A stretch of DNA of 64,000 bases, from positions 381,501 to 445,500 of the forward strand of contig WPIO01000110.1 of NCBI GenBank assembly GCA_009760855.2. The letters run 5' to 3'. Shown in pieces: positions 1-44,399 of the stretch. A program made the position numbers and the translations under genes. The notes under the pieces were generated by a model. The model saw only the letters and a program-made list of their open reading frames with translations. It made no database searches and was not told where the DNA came from. How positions within the stretch are numbered: position 1 is the stretch's first letter; every line of letters starts with the position of its first letter. Source of the stretch: Cristatella mucedo. Its lineage: Eukaryota > Bryozoa > Phylactolaemata > Cristatellidae.

Positions 1-711
1 TAGCATTTAGCAATCCAGATTCTTGCTTGAGCCTGGGCTGCCGGTATTCCCCAGCTGCTAGTGTGAGGTATGCTGCCCCTCCTCCGGGCTAATCCCCTTG
101 CCTAGTGCTGGCTGTTCACTCGATGGTATAAGGAAAGGCATTCGGTGACTGCATGCTTGGCCGAGCATAGATCATGATTAAGTTAGCTTCTGAGCTACTA
201 GGTCTGGTAATGATTGTTTTGATGAATTGGGTACTGTTCTCTCAGTCGTGTTTGGATAGCTGCTTTTAGACTGACCTGTATACAGCAGCTCTGGAACGAT
301 TGAAACTTTTTTCTAATGCCACAAGTATTATTCATTTGCAGCACACAGGTCTTCTTGCTGTGCAATCCGGCAGGACAAGTTCAATAGCAAGCATGTGCAG
401 TGGAACCAGAGTTTTTAATTGGCCCGGTCAACTATAGGCCATGAGGATATTAGCATGTATATGCCAGTTAATTGTTGATAGTATGAGCAATGTCAATAAG
501 CATAATCACTTACAAGACACAACACAGCAAATCATATGTGGAGAAATATATTGGTTTTACTTTGGCTTGAACAGTTTCGTTTAGTATGTAGTTGGATTTT
601 TCTGAAATGCTATAAACTTAGCTATGATCTCTCAGCAACAGTACTCAGCAAAGATCTCTTTTGTGGGCTTGGCCGCGGCCTTTATCACTGCCAAACCCCT
701 TAGGCCAACTA
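1..711. other. Upstream sequence, nothing recognised
   Basis: No WDR3-like exon, repeat copy or RNA gene could be recognised. The 5' exons of WDR3 are expected further upstream, so this is probably intron. Confidence 0.4.
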
Positions 712-1012
712 AAGCTGCGTTTACACAGCAGACTTTCCTCCTGACGGACGCCGACTTTGCTCCTTGTTACGACGTTTACACGACTGATATGACGACAGAT
801 AGACGCCAGGCCATGGCCCTCAGAAGTCAAGTATGAGACCAGCCCCCCCCCCCGGGGTTTTGATTGGTCGGCTAGACTAACAAGGAGCCAGAAAGTAGAG
901 ATGGCTTCTCCTTCGTGAGAGTCTGCAGACTTGGCTCCTCCCCCGAAAATTCCTTGACTTATGATGACGTAGTAGCCAGATTCTGTAAAAGTCTGCCGTG
1001 TAGATAGAGCTT
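712..1012. mobile_element. Probable non-autonomous TIR element (MITE), about 300 bp
   Basis: The ends are imperfect inverted repeats of about 27 bp. The left begins AAGCTGCGTTTACACAGCAG. The right end, read on the other strand, begins AAGCTCTATCTACACGGCAG; both continue into ACTTT. A TA dinucleotide lies immediately outside each end (710-711 and 1013-1014). A second inverted motif (GCTCCTTGTTA) lies inside. There is no coding capacity. A TA target site would fit Tc1/mariner-type mobilisation, but a different true boundary would change that. Confidence 0.6.
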
Positions 1013-1186
1013 TAGAGAACGGCTAAGAAATGAGCATGTCATCCAAATCTGCTCTGGTAAAGAATTTCAGTCTTCAACGGATATATGGGTTTCCGATCTA
1101 CCTGTAGTCTCTCCGTAACATCTGTTAGTGTGGCTAATCCAGGCAACCTCTATGCTTCTGATCCTTTTGGTCCAAGAAACCTTTGC

Positions 1187-2880
1187 TGTAATAATAATAA
1201 TAATGCACTTAATAAAGCGCCCTCAGAGAACTTAATCTCTTTCTAGGTGCTTTACATTTGCTGCAAAGTGAAATGCAATTGATTGGTAAGTAAAATCATG
1301 CTTAAAAACAAACAAAATGAATAATATGGTTAGGGGTGACATGGACAGGGTCAGCATGCAAATGTGGTTAGTGGCAGCATGCACAGTGTCAGCACGCATA
1401 AGCACATCAAGGACGAATCACAGGGACCCACTAAATGCTGTCCTAAATAGGTGTTTTTAGGTTCCTTTTAAATGTGGTCAGGTCAGGGGATGTTCTGACG
1501 CAGGTCAGGATGGAGTTCCAGGCTGTGGGAGCATACGAACTAAATGCACGATCTCCGAAGGATTTCAGGTTTGTACGAGGTATTTGTAGACTGTTGGATT
1601 CCGAAAAGCAGGTGGTGCGATGCTTGGCCTGATGGGGTAGTATATCTGAAAGGTAGGCTGGAGCCATAGAATGAAGGAACCTAAAAGTGAGCGACAAAAC
1701 CTTGAAGTCAATCCGTTGCCTCACTGGCAGCCAGTGCAGGTCGGCGAGAAGTGGAGTAATGTGGCAACTGCGACGCTCACGACAGACAAGCCTAGCTGCA
1801 GAGTTTTGCACCAGCTGCAATCGCCTGATCGCACATGCTGGTAGGCCAGTAAGCAGTGAGTTGCAGAAGTCGAGACGGGATGTCACGAATGCATGGACCA
1901 ACTTGGACGTGGTATCCTTATCTAAACAAGCCCGAATTTTAGCAATGCTGTGAAGATGAAAATAGGCAGATTTGACTGTGGAGCTGATATGGTCGTCTAA
2001 CGAGAGGTCGCTTTGGAATATGACATCTAGATTTCGAGCTGATTCAACTGGAGATATGCTGGCAGAGCCAATTTTGAGCATCAGCCTTTCCAATCTCTGA
2101 ATGACACTGGGTTGGCCCATAACTAGTAAGTTGGTTTTATCAACGTTAAGTTTTAGAAAATTAGCTGCCATCCATGTGCGGATGTCATCAATGCATGCAG
2201 CAAGTGATTTGAGAGAATTTGAGGTGCTCGGAGGGATCAAAGCAAAGGTACAACTGAGTGTCATCCGCATAGAAGTGAAAGCGTAGATTGTGCTTGGCAA
2301 TCACATCAGCAAGAGGGAGAGTATAAACAGTGAACAGAACCGGACCTAGCACGGAGCCCTGATGTACTCCATATTTCAGAGGTACTTCAGATGATCTTTG
2401 TCCATTCACGTCAATACTCTGCAGTCTTCCACTGAGATAGGACCCGTACCACTGCAGAGCAGTGCCAGTGATGCCCAGGCGAGATGAGAGGCGCTCTAGA
2501 AGAACTTCGTGATCGATGGTGTCAAAAGCTGCCGAAACATCAAGCAAAACAAGCAGAGACACTACCCATGTCTGCATTTTTAAGTTAGTCGTCGTATACC
2601 CTAAGCAATGCTGACTCTGTCGAGTGATCAGCTCTAAAGACAGACTGAAACTTACTAGCAAGGTTGGAAATTTAAATATATGAATTCAGCTGGTCTGCCA
2701 CGACCCGTTCCAGTTTCTTTGATAGGAATGGTAGAAGGGAGACTCGGCGGTAGTTGCTTAAGTTCTCTTGGTCTAGTGTCGATTTCTTGAGAAGTGGCCT
2801 GACTACAGTTTTTTTTAAAGGTGCTTGGACATGGCCTGAGGCTAATTACATATTAATGATGTTAGTTATGCAATCTTGTA
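1187..2880 (-). mobile_element. LINE-A copy 1 (CR1/L2-like non-LTR retrotransposon), 5'-truncated and frame-broken
   Basis: On the minus strand two overlapping frames (2188-2661 and 1443-2300) give reverse transcriptase blocks in order: [15 protein letters not shown] (motif A), GVHQGSVLGPVLF, FYADDTQLY (catalytic box intact), NFLKLNVDKT, SARNLDVI, then the C-terminal block TSRLDFCNSLLTGLP, HITPLLADLHWLPV and APTAWNS. The two frames show one frameshift. The 3' UTR (1187-1440) carries the AGCGCC...AGAGA hairpin and ends in (TAA)n. The family resembles the jockey-superfamily CR1/L2/Rex1 group; the exact clade cannot be fixed by eye. Confidence 0.92.
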
Positions 2881-3800
2881 GTCTTGAACCTAACTAGTCA
2901 GGTAGTGTGTCTCTTGCAACTTTCTTAGTCCTGAAGAAGAGTGTTAAGCATAATTTAAGTTCGTTGGGAAGCCAGCAAAGATCTTTCAGCACTGGCTGAT
3001 ATATTCGAGCTCTCTGTGTTTGCTACCATTTCAAAACGGTATGCAGATGCTTTAACTGCGCCTTAGGCTACATGCCAAGGGCAGAATATAGATATCCAAT
3101 CTCAGCAGTGAAGTGATCAGTGTGTGAACTAGGGGTTCCGTTATGGAGTTCTTTAAAAATCATGAAAGGCTGGTCGGTTTCCATTTTAGCATACTGAACT
3201 GGGCTATGTATTATGACTAGTATTTTGTTTAGAAAATTACGTTGATGAAATTATAGAGAGAGGTATTCCTGTTGGAAGTCTTCGACTTTTGCTATCAATT
3301 TGGGCCAGCCTTTAAGCCAGGGTTTAGTTTGTCATGGTGTGGTTATCTTTTTTGATAGTATCAAAGAACAAATCTTCTAAAGAAAGACTTCTGGCATTGT
3401 ATGGCTTTTCGAGCTTTTTTGTGATCGGAAGAGAAATATAGTTGCCTTGTGGGCATTACACTGGTAATAGTGCTACTGAAATTACCTTTCTTAAAGGGTT
3501 TAATGGCATCTAAAAGTGACCCTTAATCGAGCTCATTGAAGGCATTTAATAGCTGAAGGGATATTGCTAGCCTAGTCTTTGATGTCATCATTCTCAACAT
3601 AATTTAACAGCCTTTTTAAATCATGAGACAGTACTGTTTTTTTATGAAATGCATCCATTTGTTGGCTATTTAAAGTAGTTCTTCCTGCAAGCCTTGAGTG
3701 CCACAGTAGCGACAGATGCTCTCTTTTTGTCCACGGATATGCAAATATTCTTGTTTTGCAGTCGGTCTTGAATTGCTTTATTCCCAATTCATGTTCAAGC
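2881..3800 (-). mobile_element. Possible 5' continuation of a LINE, strongly decayed
   Basis: Matches to the long LINE-A copy stop at about 2880. The minus strand here still yields LINE-like pieces (for example a frame at 3572-3787 with KREHLSLLWHSR) but no clean motif. It could be a diverged relative or unique intron/upstream sequence. Confidence 0.3.
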
Positions 3801-3901
3801 TATTGGTGTGACTTCTTGTTGGATCAGCTTTACCCTGATCCTTGCTTGTATGCCTGAACACTGTGCTGATCAGAGTGTATCACTTACAGCATTCTCTTCA
3901 G

Positions 3902-36657
<32,756 letters not shown>

Positions 36658-37274
36658 ACTTGCCTGTGCAACAGTTGCGAATGTCGCTGCATCAGCGCTC
36701 TGTCGGTTCGTAAAGCTCCGTTTGTCAAAACACCATATCAATTGTTAAACTCTTATTTCTTCCCGTCACTTTAGTAGTCGTCTTGGTAATCAACAGCTCC
36801 TGTGGGGCTGTAGTTAGCTAGAAAGCGCAAGGTATTTTGAAGGAAGATTGTTGTGTTGACTACTTACTATTTATTGGTTTAAGACAGGTTTGGTGGTTGG
36901 TCAAATTATGGAAATGTTTCAAGTCAACTTGCAGTAGTTTTCACCTTTCTATAGATCTTGGTATCGTCAGGATGTAAGAATTTCACGATACTTTCATTCT
37001 GTTGTGGACCGGGTGGTCGTGTTGTAGTAGACAGACAGATAACCAGATGCTGGTCCTTCCCTTATGGGTACTTGTTTTTCGGATGCCGTTGTTGTGCCGG
37101 TAGCTTGTGACCACCTGGTTGCAGCCTGCCATGGTTGGCCTGATGTATGCATTCTGCCCCCGTAGGACTCTGATCAGAAACAGCAGTACGTGGTTCTCAT
37201 CTAGCTGAAGATTTCAATACAACTGCTGGCTCCAGAAGCTCGGCAGCATTCGGTTCAGATGGGAGAGCTCGTGG
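36658..37274 (+). other. WDR3 3' flank
   Basis: The 3' UTR and the poly(A) site should begin here. No AATAAA or ATTAAA was seen close to the stop, so the cleavage site cannot be placed. No other gene recognised. Confidence 0.5.
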
Positions 37275-37432
37275 GAAAGATATAAAAATAGAATTCATTT
37301 GCCTAGCGCCCCAAGAGAACATAATCTCTTTTCAGAAGCTTCACATATGCCACGGGGCTCGAGCTCCCGACCTTGACACCGATCGAGGTCGGTGCTGGCA
37401 CCTTAACCCCTTGACCAAACTAGAACAGCTGG
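37275..37432 (-). mobile_element. SINE family 1 copy, minus strand
   Basis: Plus strand ATTCATTTGCCTAGCGCCCC, AAGAGAACATAATCTCTTTT, CATATGCCACGGGGCTCGAG and TTGACCAAACTAG: the complement of tail, hairpin, B box and A box of family 1. Confidence 0.85.
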
Positions 37433-38585
37433 AACAGAGCAGCTCTAACACAAGCAACATCCTGACCGACTATCGCCTAGCAGTCTGATGCTAAAGGGGG
37501 AGGAGAGTGACAGCATCCACTTGTGACAAATCTCTTATTCACATGGCTAAAGTATGTTAGCTTGGCCAGTGAAGCACAATCTCGTCAGCTTTGACATCGC
37601 TCTTCTGGCGTCTTGCAATTGCATATCAGGATCGCCCTGATCCCTTGGGTTTCCCAGAGCCTTGAAGACTGAGCTGAGCTTTATATTGGCAATCCCTGGA
37701 TCGGTCGACCCGGGGAACTGCATTCTTGTCGCAGTTCAAATTGAGCTGGAAACCTCTGGCATTCCATAAAGGTGAACCCTTGCAGTGGGCTATCAAGTAC
37801 GCAAGACAGCTGCCGAGGTACCGTGCAAACAGTCAATTCTCATGAGATCACCTTGTTCGTGCAACTCTTAAGATGCCTGAGACAGCACGTTCATATGGCG
37901 CACTTGGTTCTAGCCATCCTGAGTTGCATTAGTTGCAGAGTCAGCCACTGCATGTAACCTATCAAGTTAGAGCCTGCTCCAATGGACGAGCAATCGTTAC
38001 GTCAAGGGACTAATTCAACAGAAGCCTGGGTCTGGTGTGTAGCAATCCTTTTGATTATTACTGAATGAATGATTGATTTTTACATTCAAAGACATTAAAA
38101 TGAATTACCAATTGGCAAGAAGGAAATGTGGACATGCATATTTCCTGGATTGTGGGAGGTGTAGAATAAGAAACTATTTAAGAACTCCAACGTTCACTGT
38201 TGTTTAGCTGTTATTCCCTAAAGTGACCACTCAGACAACTGAAACGTTACACCCCACCTGATTGATTATTACATTATATTAATTGTTGCACCATTACATT
38301 TATCAGAGGAACCCATTTGAGAACTTGGTGAAGCCACAAACGATTTTCTATTTAAGTTGTTTGCTTTCTTTGCCAACATAAACAAATGGCATTACTAAAG
38401 GTTTCTCTAGATCAGAGACCCTTTTGCAGGTCTCATGCCATTGTCATTGCCGTGAGGGCTGAGTGCTCTGCTACTTTGAATTGTGGATACGGGTTTAATC
38501 AGTGCTAGTGAATTCATGAATGATGTCAATTCCCGTCCTCCTTATTGGGAGGAAGGTTCAGCCAGTGTTGAGAGGAGGATAATTG
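37433..38585. other. Intergenic, nothing recognised
   Basis: No exon-like run, RNA gene or known repeat copy was identified. Confidence 0.5.
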
Positions 38586-39560
38586 CAACAACATATTTAT
38601 ATATAGCACCCACAGAGAATTGTGTTTCTTTTTTCGGCCGTTTACTTATGCTGTAAAGGAAGCATGACCGTATGGTTTGCGGTAATGCAATATATCTCCT
38701 ATAACTCCACCGAGACTGTGTAGGTGTTGAGAGGGAGCATTTGACATATCTCACTTGAACCCTAATCTGCTTTTGGTAGGCATGCTGAAGCCAACAGACT
38801 CAATCTCAAGCACGAAAGAAAATGTGAGAAGCATAGCTGAGTCCGGAGGGCAGTTGAGGTGGCCAGTTGCATATCATTAGCAACTCACGACTGCTGAACA
38901 GAATGTGCCACGGTCGGCAGCAGGAGAGCAGATATCGATTGTAAGAGCTGTTCAAGTTAGTTCCACAGACTAGGATCTGCAAAGTAAAAGATTCTTTAGC
39001 CAATGGTCTTGCCTATAAGAAAGGAGAAACTTACAATGTATTGGGGACCAGAAGGCACAAGAAAAGTGAAACCTGATACAGCAGTTCACCTAGATGAAAA
39101 TAAGCCAAGCCGTGACTGGCCTTATGGGTCATTGTGAGCACTGCACTCAGCATCACTTCATAGACCCGCAGCCATCTAAACTTCTTCATCAGTAGTAGAG
39201 TAATAGCAGTCATCAGAGAAGTACTCTAGAATAGATTTTCTGGCAGAGTCTTTTTAAGTTCCAACTTGGAAGCCACGCCCGGTTTGCCTATATCTAGTAA
39301 TTCTGTCCCATCGTCATTCAGTATAAAAAGTCAAGTTGCCTTTGAAGTGCAGATTTCAGTAATTTATCAAGTAGAAAATGAAGAGGTATTGATGTGATGG
39401 TTGGGTGCTCAAAGCATAAGTACAGCTGTGTCACTGGCATAAAAGTGAAAACCCGGATCATGCTTTGCAAATTAATCGGTGGCAAGAGAAACAACATTCA
39501 GTTAAAAAACGAAGCTTTCCAACCACAGACCCCCGGAGAACCCGGTTCTTTAGTTGTACC
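38586..39560 (-). mobile_element. LINE-B copy 3, diverged, with LINE-A-like tail
   Basis: On the minus strand, HDPGFHFYASDTAVL near 39425-39460 is a decayed FYADD box. The C-terminal block (39031-39213: LTMTHKASHGLAYFHLGELL) and the UTR match LINE-B at 51.1-51.6 kb. The extreme 3' end (38590-38680: GCACCCACAGAGAATTG, TAAAGGAAGCATGACCG) instead resembles the LINE-A tail at 9.95-10.03 kb. Confidence 0.75.
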
Positions 39561-40500
39561 CCAATGGTAGTTGCCTGCTTATATCAACACTCTCAAGAGT
39601 CTTCGACTAGGCCTAAACCGTAGTTGGACTGGGCCAGCGATAGTGATTGGGCAAGATGAGAGGCTCTCGAGAAGTACTAGGTGGTTGGCACTGTCTCTAC
39701 TGAGACAAGTTGACGTTTGGCGTTTACCAGCAGAATATTTCCGCCCGGGAGCAGCTGGCTGCCGTCAGCATCGGCTCCCTCATATTAATTGTCAAGCCGG
39801 AGTTCTTCTTTAGTAGCCAACTCGGACCAGTCCACTCATGTATCCGTGAGACCTCGGCGGTTGTCTGACGGTTGTTCCCTGCAGCTCGGCGTTTGCCCTG
39901 CTGCTGCACTGTCTTTACAAGTCTGACAGGCAGAGACAGAGGCAGAGATGAAAGGCAGCCGGTTGTTCAGGCTGCTGACCAGGCCATGATGTGGAGTATG
40001 GCAGTGACTGTGGCCTAAACCCCACCTGTAGCTCCGGTCTGCACTTGGCGGCTAGGCAGCTAGCAGTAGCGTCGTTGGCATTTAGTTGCACGTCTTCTAT
40101 CGTTTTGTTGGAAATGGGGCGTCGCTACGTGTCGCGACAGCACAGTAACCCTAGGCTAAGTAAGAATCACACGGTGGCAGTACGTGCTATTCTTATACTG
40201 GTTCAACTCAGACTAAGTCCAAGCTAGGCTAATTGAGAGATACTGCTGTACAGTTTAGATGGGAAATGGCGAAGGACAGACATAAGGCCACCGAGGAGCT
40301 CCGTCCGTGCCGGGCCTGCTAGATCGGTGCTGACCATGGTAGCACATGGCGGCAGACCGGTCGCACAGGCATGCTTCAAACACAGCCCCCTAGCCCTCAA
40401 GCCTGAATGCGGCCCTAATGATCCACTCATCGCCGGCTTGAGTTAGACCCCATAAACTCTGCCGAACGATCACCTAACCATGTGCTTAGCTCGGTCTCTA
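39561..40500. other. Intergenic, nothing recognised
   Basis: Two short open frames occur but no family was recognised and they lack supporting splice structure. Confidence 0.45.
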
Positions 40501-40504
40501 GCTC

Positions 40505-41190
40505 AAACAACACTGTCGACCACAGGCTTCATCGATTTATGTGGTTCTGCTAAAATCAGCTAGCATCACGATCGCATTGGTAACTGGGGCTGATGACTAA
40601 ATTAGGCCTGGTTGCCGAAGAACTCCTGTAATGTGGACTAGATCTCAGATTAAGCTCATGCTGGAAAGCACTTGAGGAAGCTCATAGGGTAAAGTATACA
40701 TACTTGTCTCGTTGGACTCTGGCACGAGCTCCCTGGCAGCTGGAAATCAATGGAAGGGCTAGCGTCGGCGATGCTAAGGATTGATGTAGCCCAAGCCTGG
40801 GACTGCTAGGTGGAAAAAGGTACCAAGGGGTAAGGCGATCGCTCCGCCCCCTCGAGTCTTGGCCTGTGTCCAATGAGGACGGCTTCTGTCCATCCTGCAG
40901 GTTATGATGGACGTCAGCCGGTCGAGTGACTATCAGCCGGCATTCCAGAAGAAATAAAAAGAAATGGCCCAACCGAAATAAACTGTAACTTCGAGGTAGT
41001 ACATCGGTTACAGAGATTGATTAATAGCATAACTTACAGCAATCCCGCGGTCTCTCAAAGCCCTGCCACAGGTGAGTAGTGAGCAGGTGCCCCCACCCTG
41101 TACTGGGACCAGCCAACTACCAGATTGCCCAGAGAAACCAGCTGGGGCTAGCTCTTTGCTAGAGAACCCCCCCCCCCCCACAGCTCCAGC
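40505..41190. repeat. Direct repeat D1, left copy
   Basis: About 690 bp, clearly homologous to 43660-44345 in the same orientation. Shared blocks include ACACTGTCGACCA, CGCATTGGTAACTGGG, TCAGATTAAGCTCATGCTGG, TGATGTAGCCCAAGCCTG, GAAATAAAAAGAAAT and GCCCAGAGAAAC. By eye roughly three quarters identical, with small indels. Confidence 0.85.
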
Positions 41191-43659
41191 AGGCTTAGCT
41201 GTGTTCAGTGGCTAGCTCCACTCTAAATTGGTTTTGATGTGAATAGAGATCGCAGGGATCGTAACTCGTCGTTCGTTCACACTAATTGCATTCCTGCAGT
41301 TTTTGCATTTCCACCATTCGCGTGAGCCGGGCTCCTTTCTTTAGACCCAAAAAAGCTATGAGAGCCCTACCGTGAGGCAGTAAGGCGATATTTATTTCTC
41401 CAGGAGTTATCAAGTAGAGTTAACAAATGCATTCGAGAACTTCAATATTCTACAATGAAATTTAGATATATATATATATATATAACAGTAATTTTATAAA
41501 AATGCACTGCTTTCTGTTGAGAGAGACTTATTTTCAGTCAGAGACAGGAACTCACATTCGCCAATATCTGTCAACAAAATAGAGCTTACTGGCCGGCTTT
41601 GTACAGCTGTCCGGCTTCGCCTTGCTGAGATGCTACAAGATTCCGTCTTCACTGCATTTTCTTCAGTTTTTCTCGAAAGTTTCGCAGACAGAGATCGTGT
41701 CTTTGTCCACCTCGAGTCGTCGCGGCGTCGCTAGTTACCCGGAGGCCGCGGCTGCTTGCTCTTACTGCGGCTGCCGAAAATGTTGAAAATGGAGCCGCGC
41801 GGCCGAAGTGGCCGGTGGCAACGGTGGCCTGCTCCGCTTGACCAGACGGATGGGCTGCTATTTTCACACCGTGACCATATTTATATGTAGTGGCTGTTTA
41901 ATGTGGCGGGTAGTCGATTTAGTCCTAGCATTTAGATATAAAGTATTAAATGTGGCAACCGAGCATTGCCGGCACGTTGTGACGTCACGCACCTACTGCA
42001 AAGACTTGCGCATATGCCTGCAAAGACTTTCCGACCTGTCCTAACTCTCCTACCTGCACAGCCTGTCCAGCCTGTACAGACTCTCCGGGCTGTACAGACT
42101 CTCTGGCCTGCACAGCGCCACAGCCAACCGGCTTGTCACAGGCCAACGTTGCCTTCATGGCTTTGGCTGCAGCGCAGGTCATTAACGACGATGCCATCTC
42201 TCAGGCTGAAGCTGCCAACTCTCGGGCTGAGCCCGCCGACTCTCGCGCTGACACCGCCGCCTCCCTCGCGGACGCCGCCGCCTCTCCGTGAGCCGTCTCA
42301 TCGTCTGATGCCTCAGCTACATCGCTGGCGTTAGCCTGGCACAACGCCCTTGCCTAGCGGCACACCGTCGCCGGCTGGCCAACCGCTACTGCTTGGAGAG
42401 CCATTGCCTGCCGCCACCGCTTTGCAGCCTGGCAAACCTCTGTTGCACACCACACCGTCAGGATCGCTGCTGCCACTTCCGATCGCTCCTGTCAGCCCTG
42501 CTAGTCCGATCAGCCTTTACCCGATCAGCGTGCGACAATCGCGATCTACCAGCAGGCCAGGTGAATGCCCTCATTAGGGCCTCACTCAGATTGGTGTAGT
42601 CGTCTTGCACTGTCTGCGGGAGCCTCGAGGTGAACGTGAAGGCCTCGCCTTGCTTCGCAAAGAGCAGAGACAAGTGCCACCTCCTCGGTTCGCAACCACT
42701 TTTCTCGATCTTCCCGTTGAAATTCAGCAGCCAGCCGCGGGAGTCTCCGAAGCCATCGAAGCTTTGGGACGTTGCACAAGAAATATCCCTGAGGGCGTCG
42801 TCGGCTCCATCCCCAGAAATAGATTGCTGTTCGGTTCGCCCACGCGGAGAGCCAGCCAACGACCAACGCTAACACTTTATTGCACGACAACCCTTGCAAC
42901 TCTCTGCCACTTGACTTCTCTACTACAGCTGCGCCCTCACCGACCCCGACCGTTCACCCGAGGCAGATCATGGCTGTCCCCTCACCGACCATACTGGTTA
43001 ATTCACCATCTATTCACCACTGGGTTACCAGCCTGTGTCCAAGCCACATCGCAGGCTGACCGCAGCTGTGCACTGGCCCATCTCGATGATGCTCCCAACA
43101 GCTGTTTACCAGCTGTTCATCAGAAGAGAATTACTGGCCTGCATATAACCCAACTATACATTGAATTGTTAAGACCATAATTCCTAACATCTTTTATAGT
43201 GTCATCATAGCCAACCATAGACTGCATTTTTTCATTGAGCTCATGTGCAAATAGTTCTTTAGATTGCTTCGACGTGATTCCAATGGTGCTGCTCCTGAAT
43301 CAGGTAAACGGTATTTTCGACTTCCAAATGCTATATTTTCTAAAGCACCTATCCGCAAAATAAATAATTAATATCGATTCAACTTGAAGAAATTCGGTAG
43401 CCGGCTTACCACCATCGGGCTCACGTTCTATTGATAGAGCATAAGCAGACAGACCGCATACAGCTGATTGACACACATTTCACCTAAATCGAAGGTGACA
43501 TCAGTGACGACGCCTTGTGAGAGTGCTCGAGCGACGGCAAATACTCAAGAGGGGCCTCATGAAAGTCATCGGTGGCTACCAAATCACTGCTACCGACAGC
43601 TTGATTTCGTGAATGGCTCGGCCGTAGCTCAGTGCATTGCTTTGTCACTATTCAAGCAA
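41191..43659. other. Region between the D1 repeats
   Basis: Relatively GC-rich. Contains the gag-like minus-strand frame (42458-42859) and, next to it, repetitive coding-like sequence (41985-42330) whose minus strand gives alanine-rich ARE-SA and ESVQPGESVQAGQAV-type repeats. A short (TA)n lies at 41467-41484. No polymerase domain was found. Confidence 0.5.
42458..42859 (-). pseudogene. Retrotransposon Gag-like (capsid) fragment
   Basis: The minus-strand frame contains SQSFDGFGDSRGWLLNFNGK, then WHLSLLFAKQGEAFTFTSRL, then PQTVQDDYTNLSEALMRAF. This order (F.G.GD...WL..F, a hydrophobic LPLR.G.A-like helix, then DY..L..AL...F) is typical of the N-terminal capsid half of Ty3-like Gag. After LMRAF the frame leaves the pattern, and no zinc knuckle, protease or RT follows. 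The call rests on motif spacing seen by eye. Confidence 0.5.
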
Positions 43660-44345
43660 CACTGTCGACCAGAATCGTCTCCTATTTATATGGATCTGCT
43701 GAAGGCAGCTACCGTCACCACCGCATTGGTAACTGGGCTAATGAGTAAATGAGGTCTGGTGCCCGAAGCACTCCGGAGATCTGAACTAGGTCTCAGATTA
43801 AGCTCATGCTGGTAAGCAATTCTTTTAGCTCACAATGCGAAGCATCCAATCTTGGCGCGATGTGGAGTTTGAAGCCAGCTCATTAGCAGCTGGAAATTAT
43901 TGGAAGGGTTAGCTTCGGCAGAACCATAGACTAATGTAGCCCAAGCCTGTGACTGCTATGCCAACCATACCAACGGGTCAGGCTATAGCTTAGCCTTCTA
44001 GCACCCTGGCCTGTGTCCAATAAGGTAGGCTCTTACCCATTCTGTATGGCTGAACGGACATCAGCCGGCCGAATGACTACCGGTTCGCCTTCCGGAAGAA
44101 ATAAAAAGAAATAGCTGAACCAAAACAAGTTGTAACTTAGATGTGGTACACCAGTTACCGAGATGAAGTAATTAATAGCTTAACTCGCAGCAACTCGATG
44201 GTCTCTCAAAATCCAGCCTCAGGTAAGTAGCAAGCAGGTGTCAACCAACTCCCTGATGGGAACAAGACGACAACCAGGTAGCCCAGAGAAACGAGCTAGT
44301 GCTAACTCTTTACTAGTCGACTCCCCCCCAGCCCCATTCTACCGA
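43660..44345. repeat. Direct repeat D1, right copy
   Basis: Partner of 40505-41190. On the plus strand it has a TATTTATATGG motif near 43683 and AATAAA near 44101, the order expected in an LTR. Clear TG...CA ends and a target duplication were not found. A tRNA-like GGCCGTAGCTCAGTGCA lies just before it (43619). Confidence 0.8.
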
Positions 44346-44399
44346 CAGCTGCAACAAGGCTTACTTAGCTCTTTTCAGTAGAGAACACAATCGCCAGCT

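Noticed and set aside
624-836. Open frame of 70 codons
   Set aside because: Overlaps the left end of the TIR element and has no motif.
1687-1953. Plus-strand open frames opposite LINE-A RT (also 26715-26969, 46519-46791)
   Set aside because: They are antisense shadows of the conserved RT C-terminal block; the repeat of the same shadow in each copy reflects LINE homology, not a gene.
1-3901. Upstream WDR3 exons for the first propeller
   Set aside because: Looked for blade motifs such as SGKD..VKWWDLD and found none; the missing exons must be outside the window.
41966-42334. Plus-strand open frame rich in Pro/Thr/Leu
   Set aside because: Low-complexity reading of repetitive GC-rich sequence; the opposite strand gives the more gene-like pattern, and no splice or start context was found.
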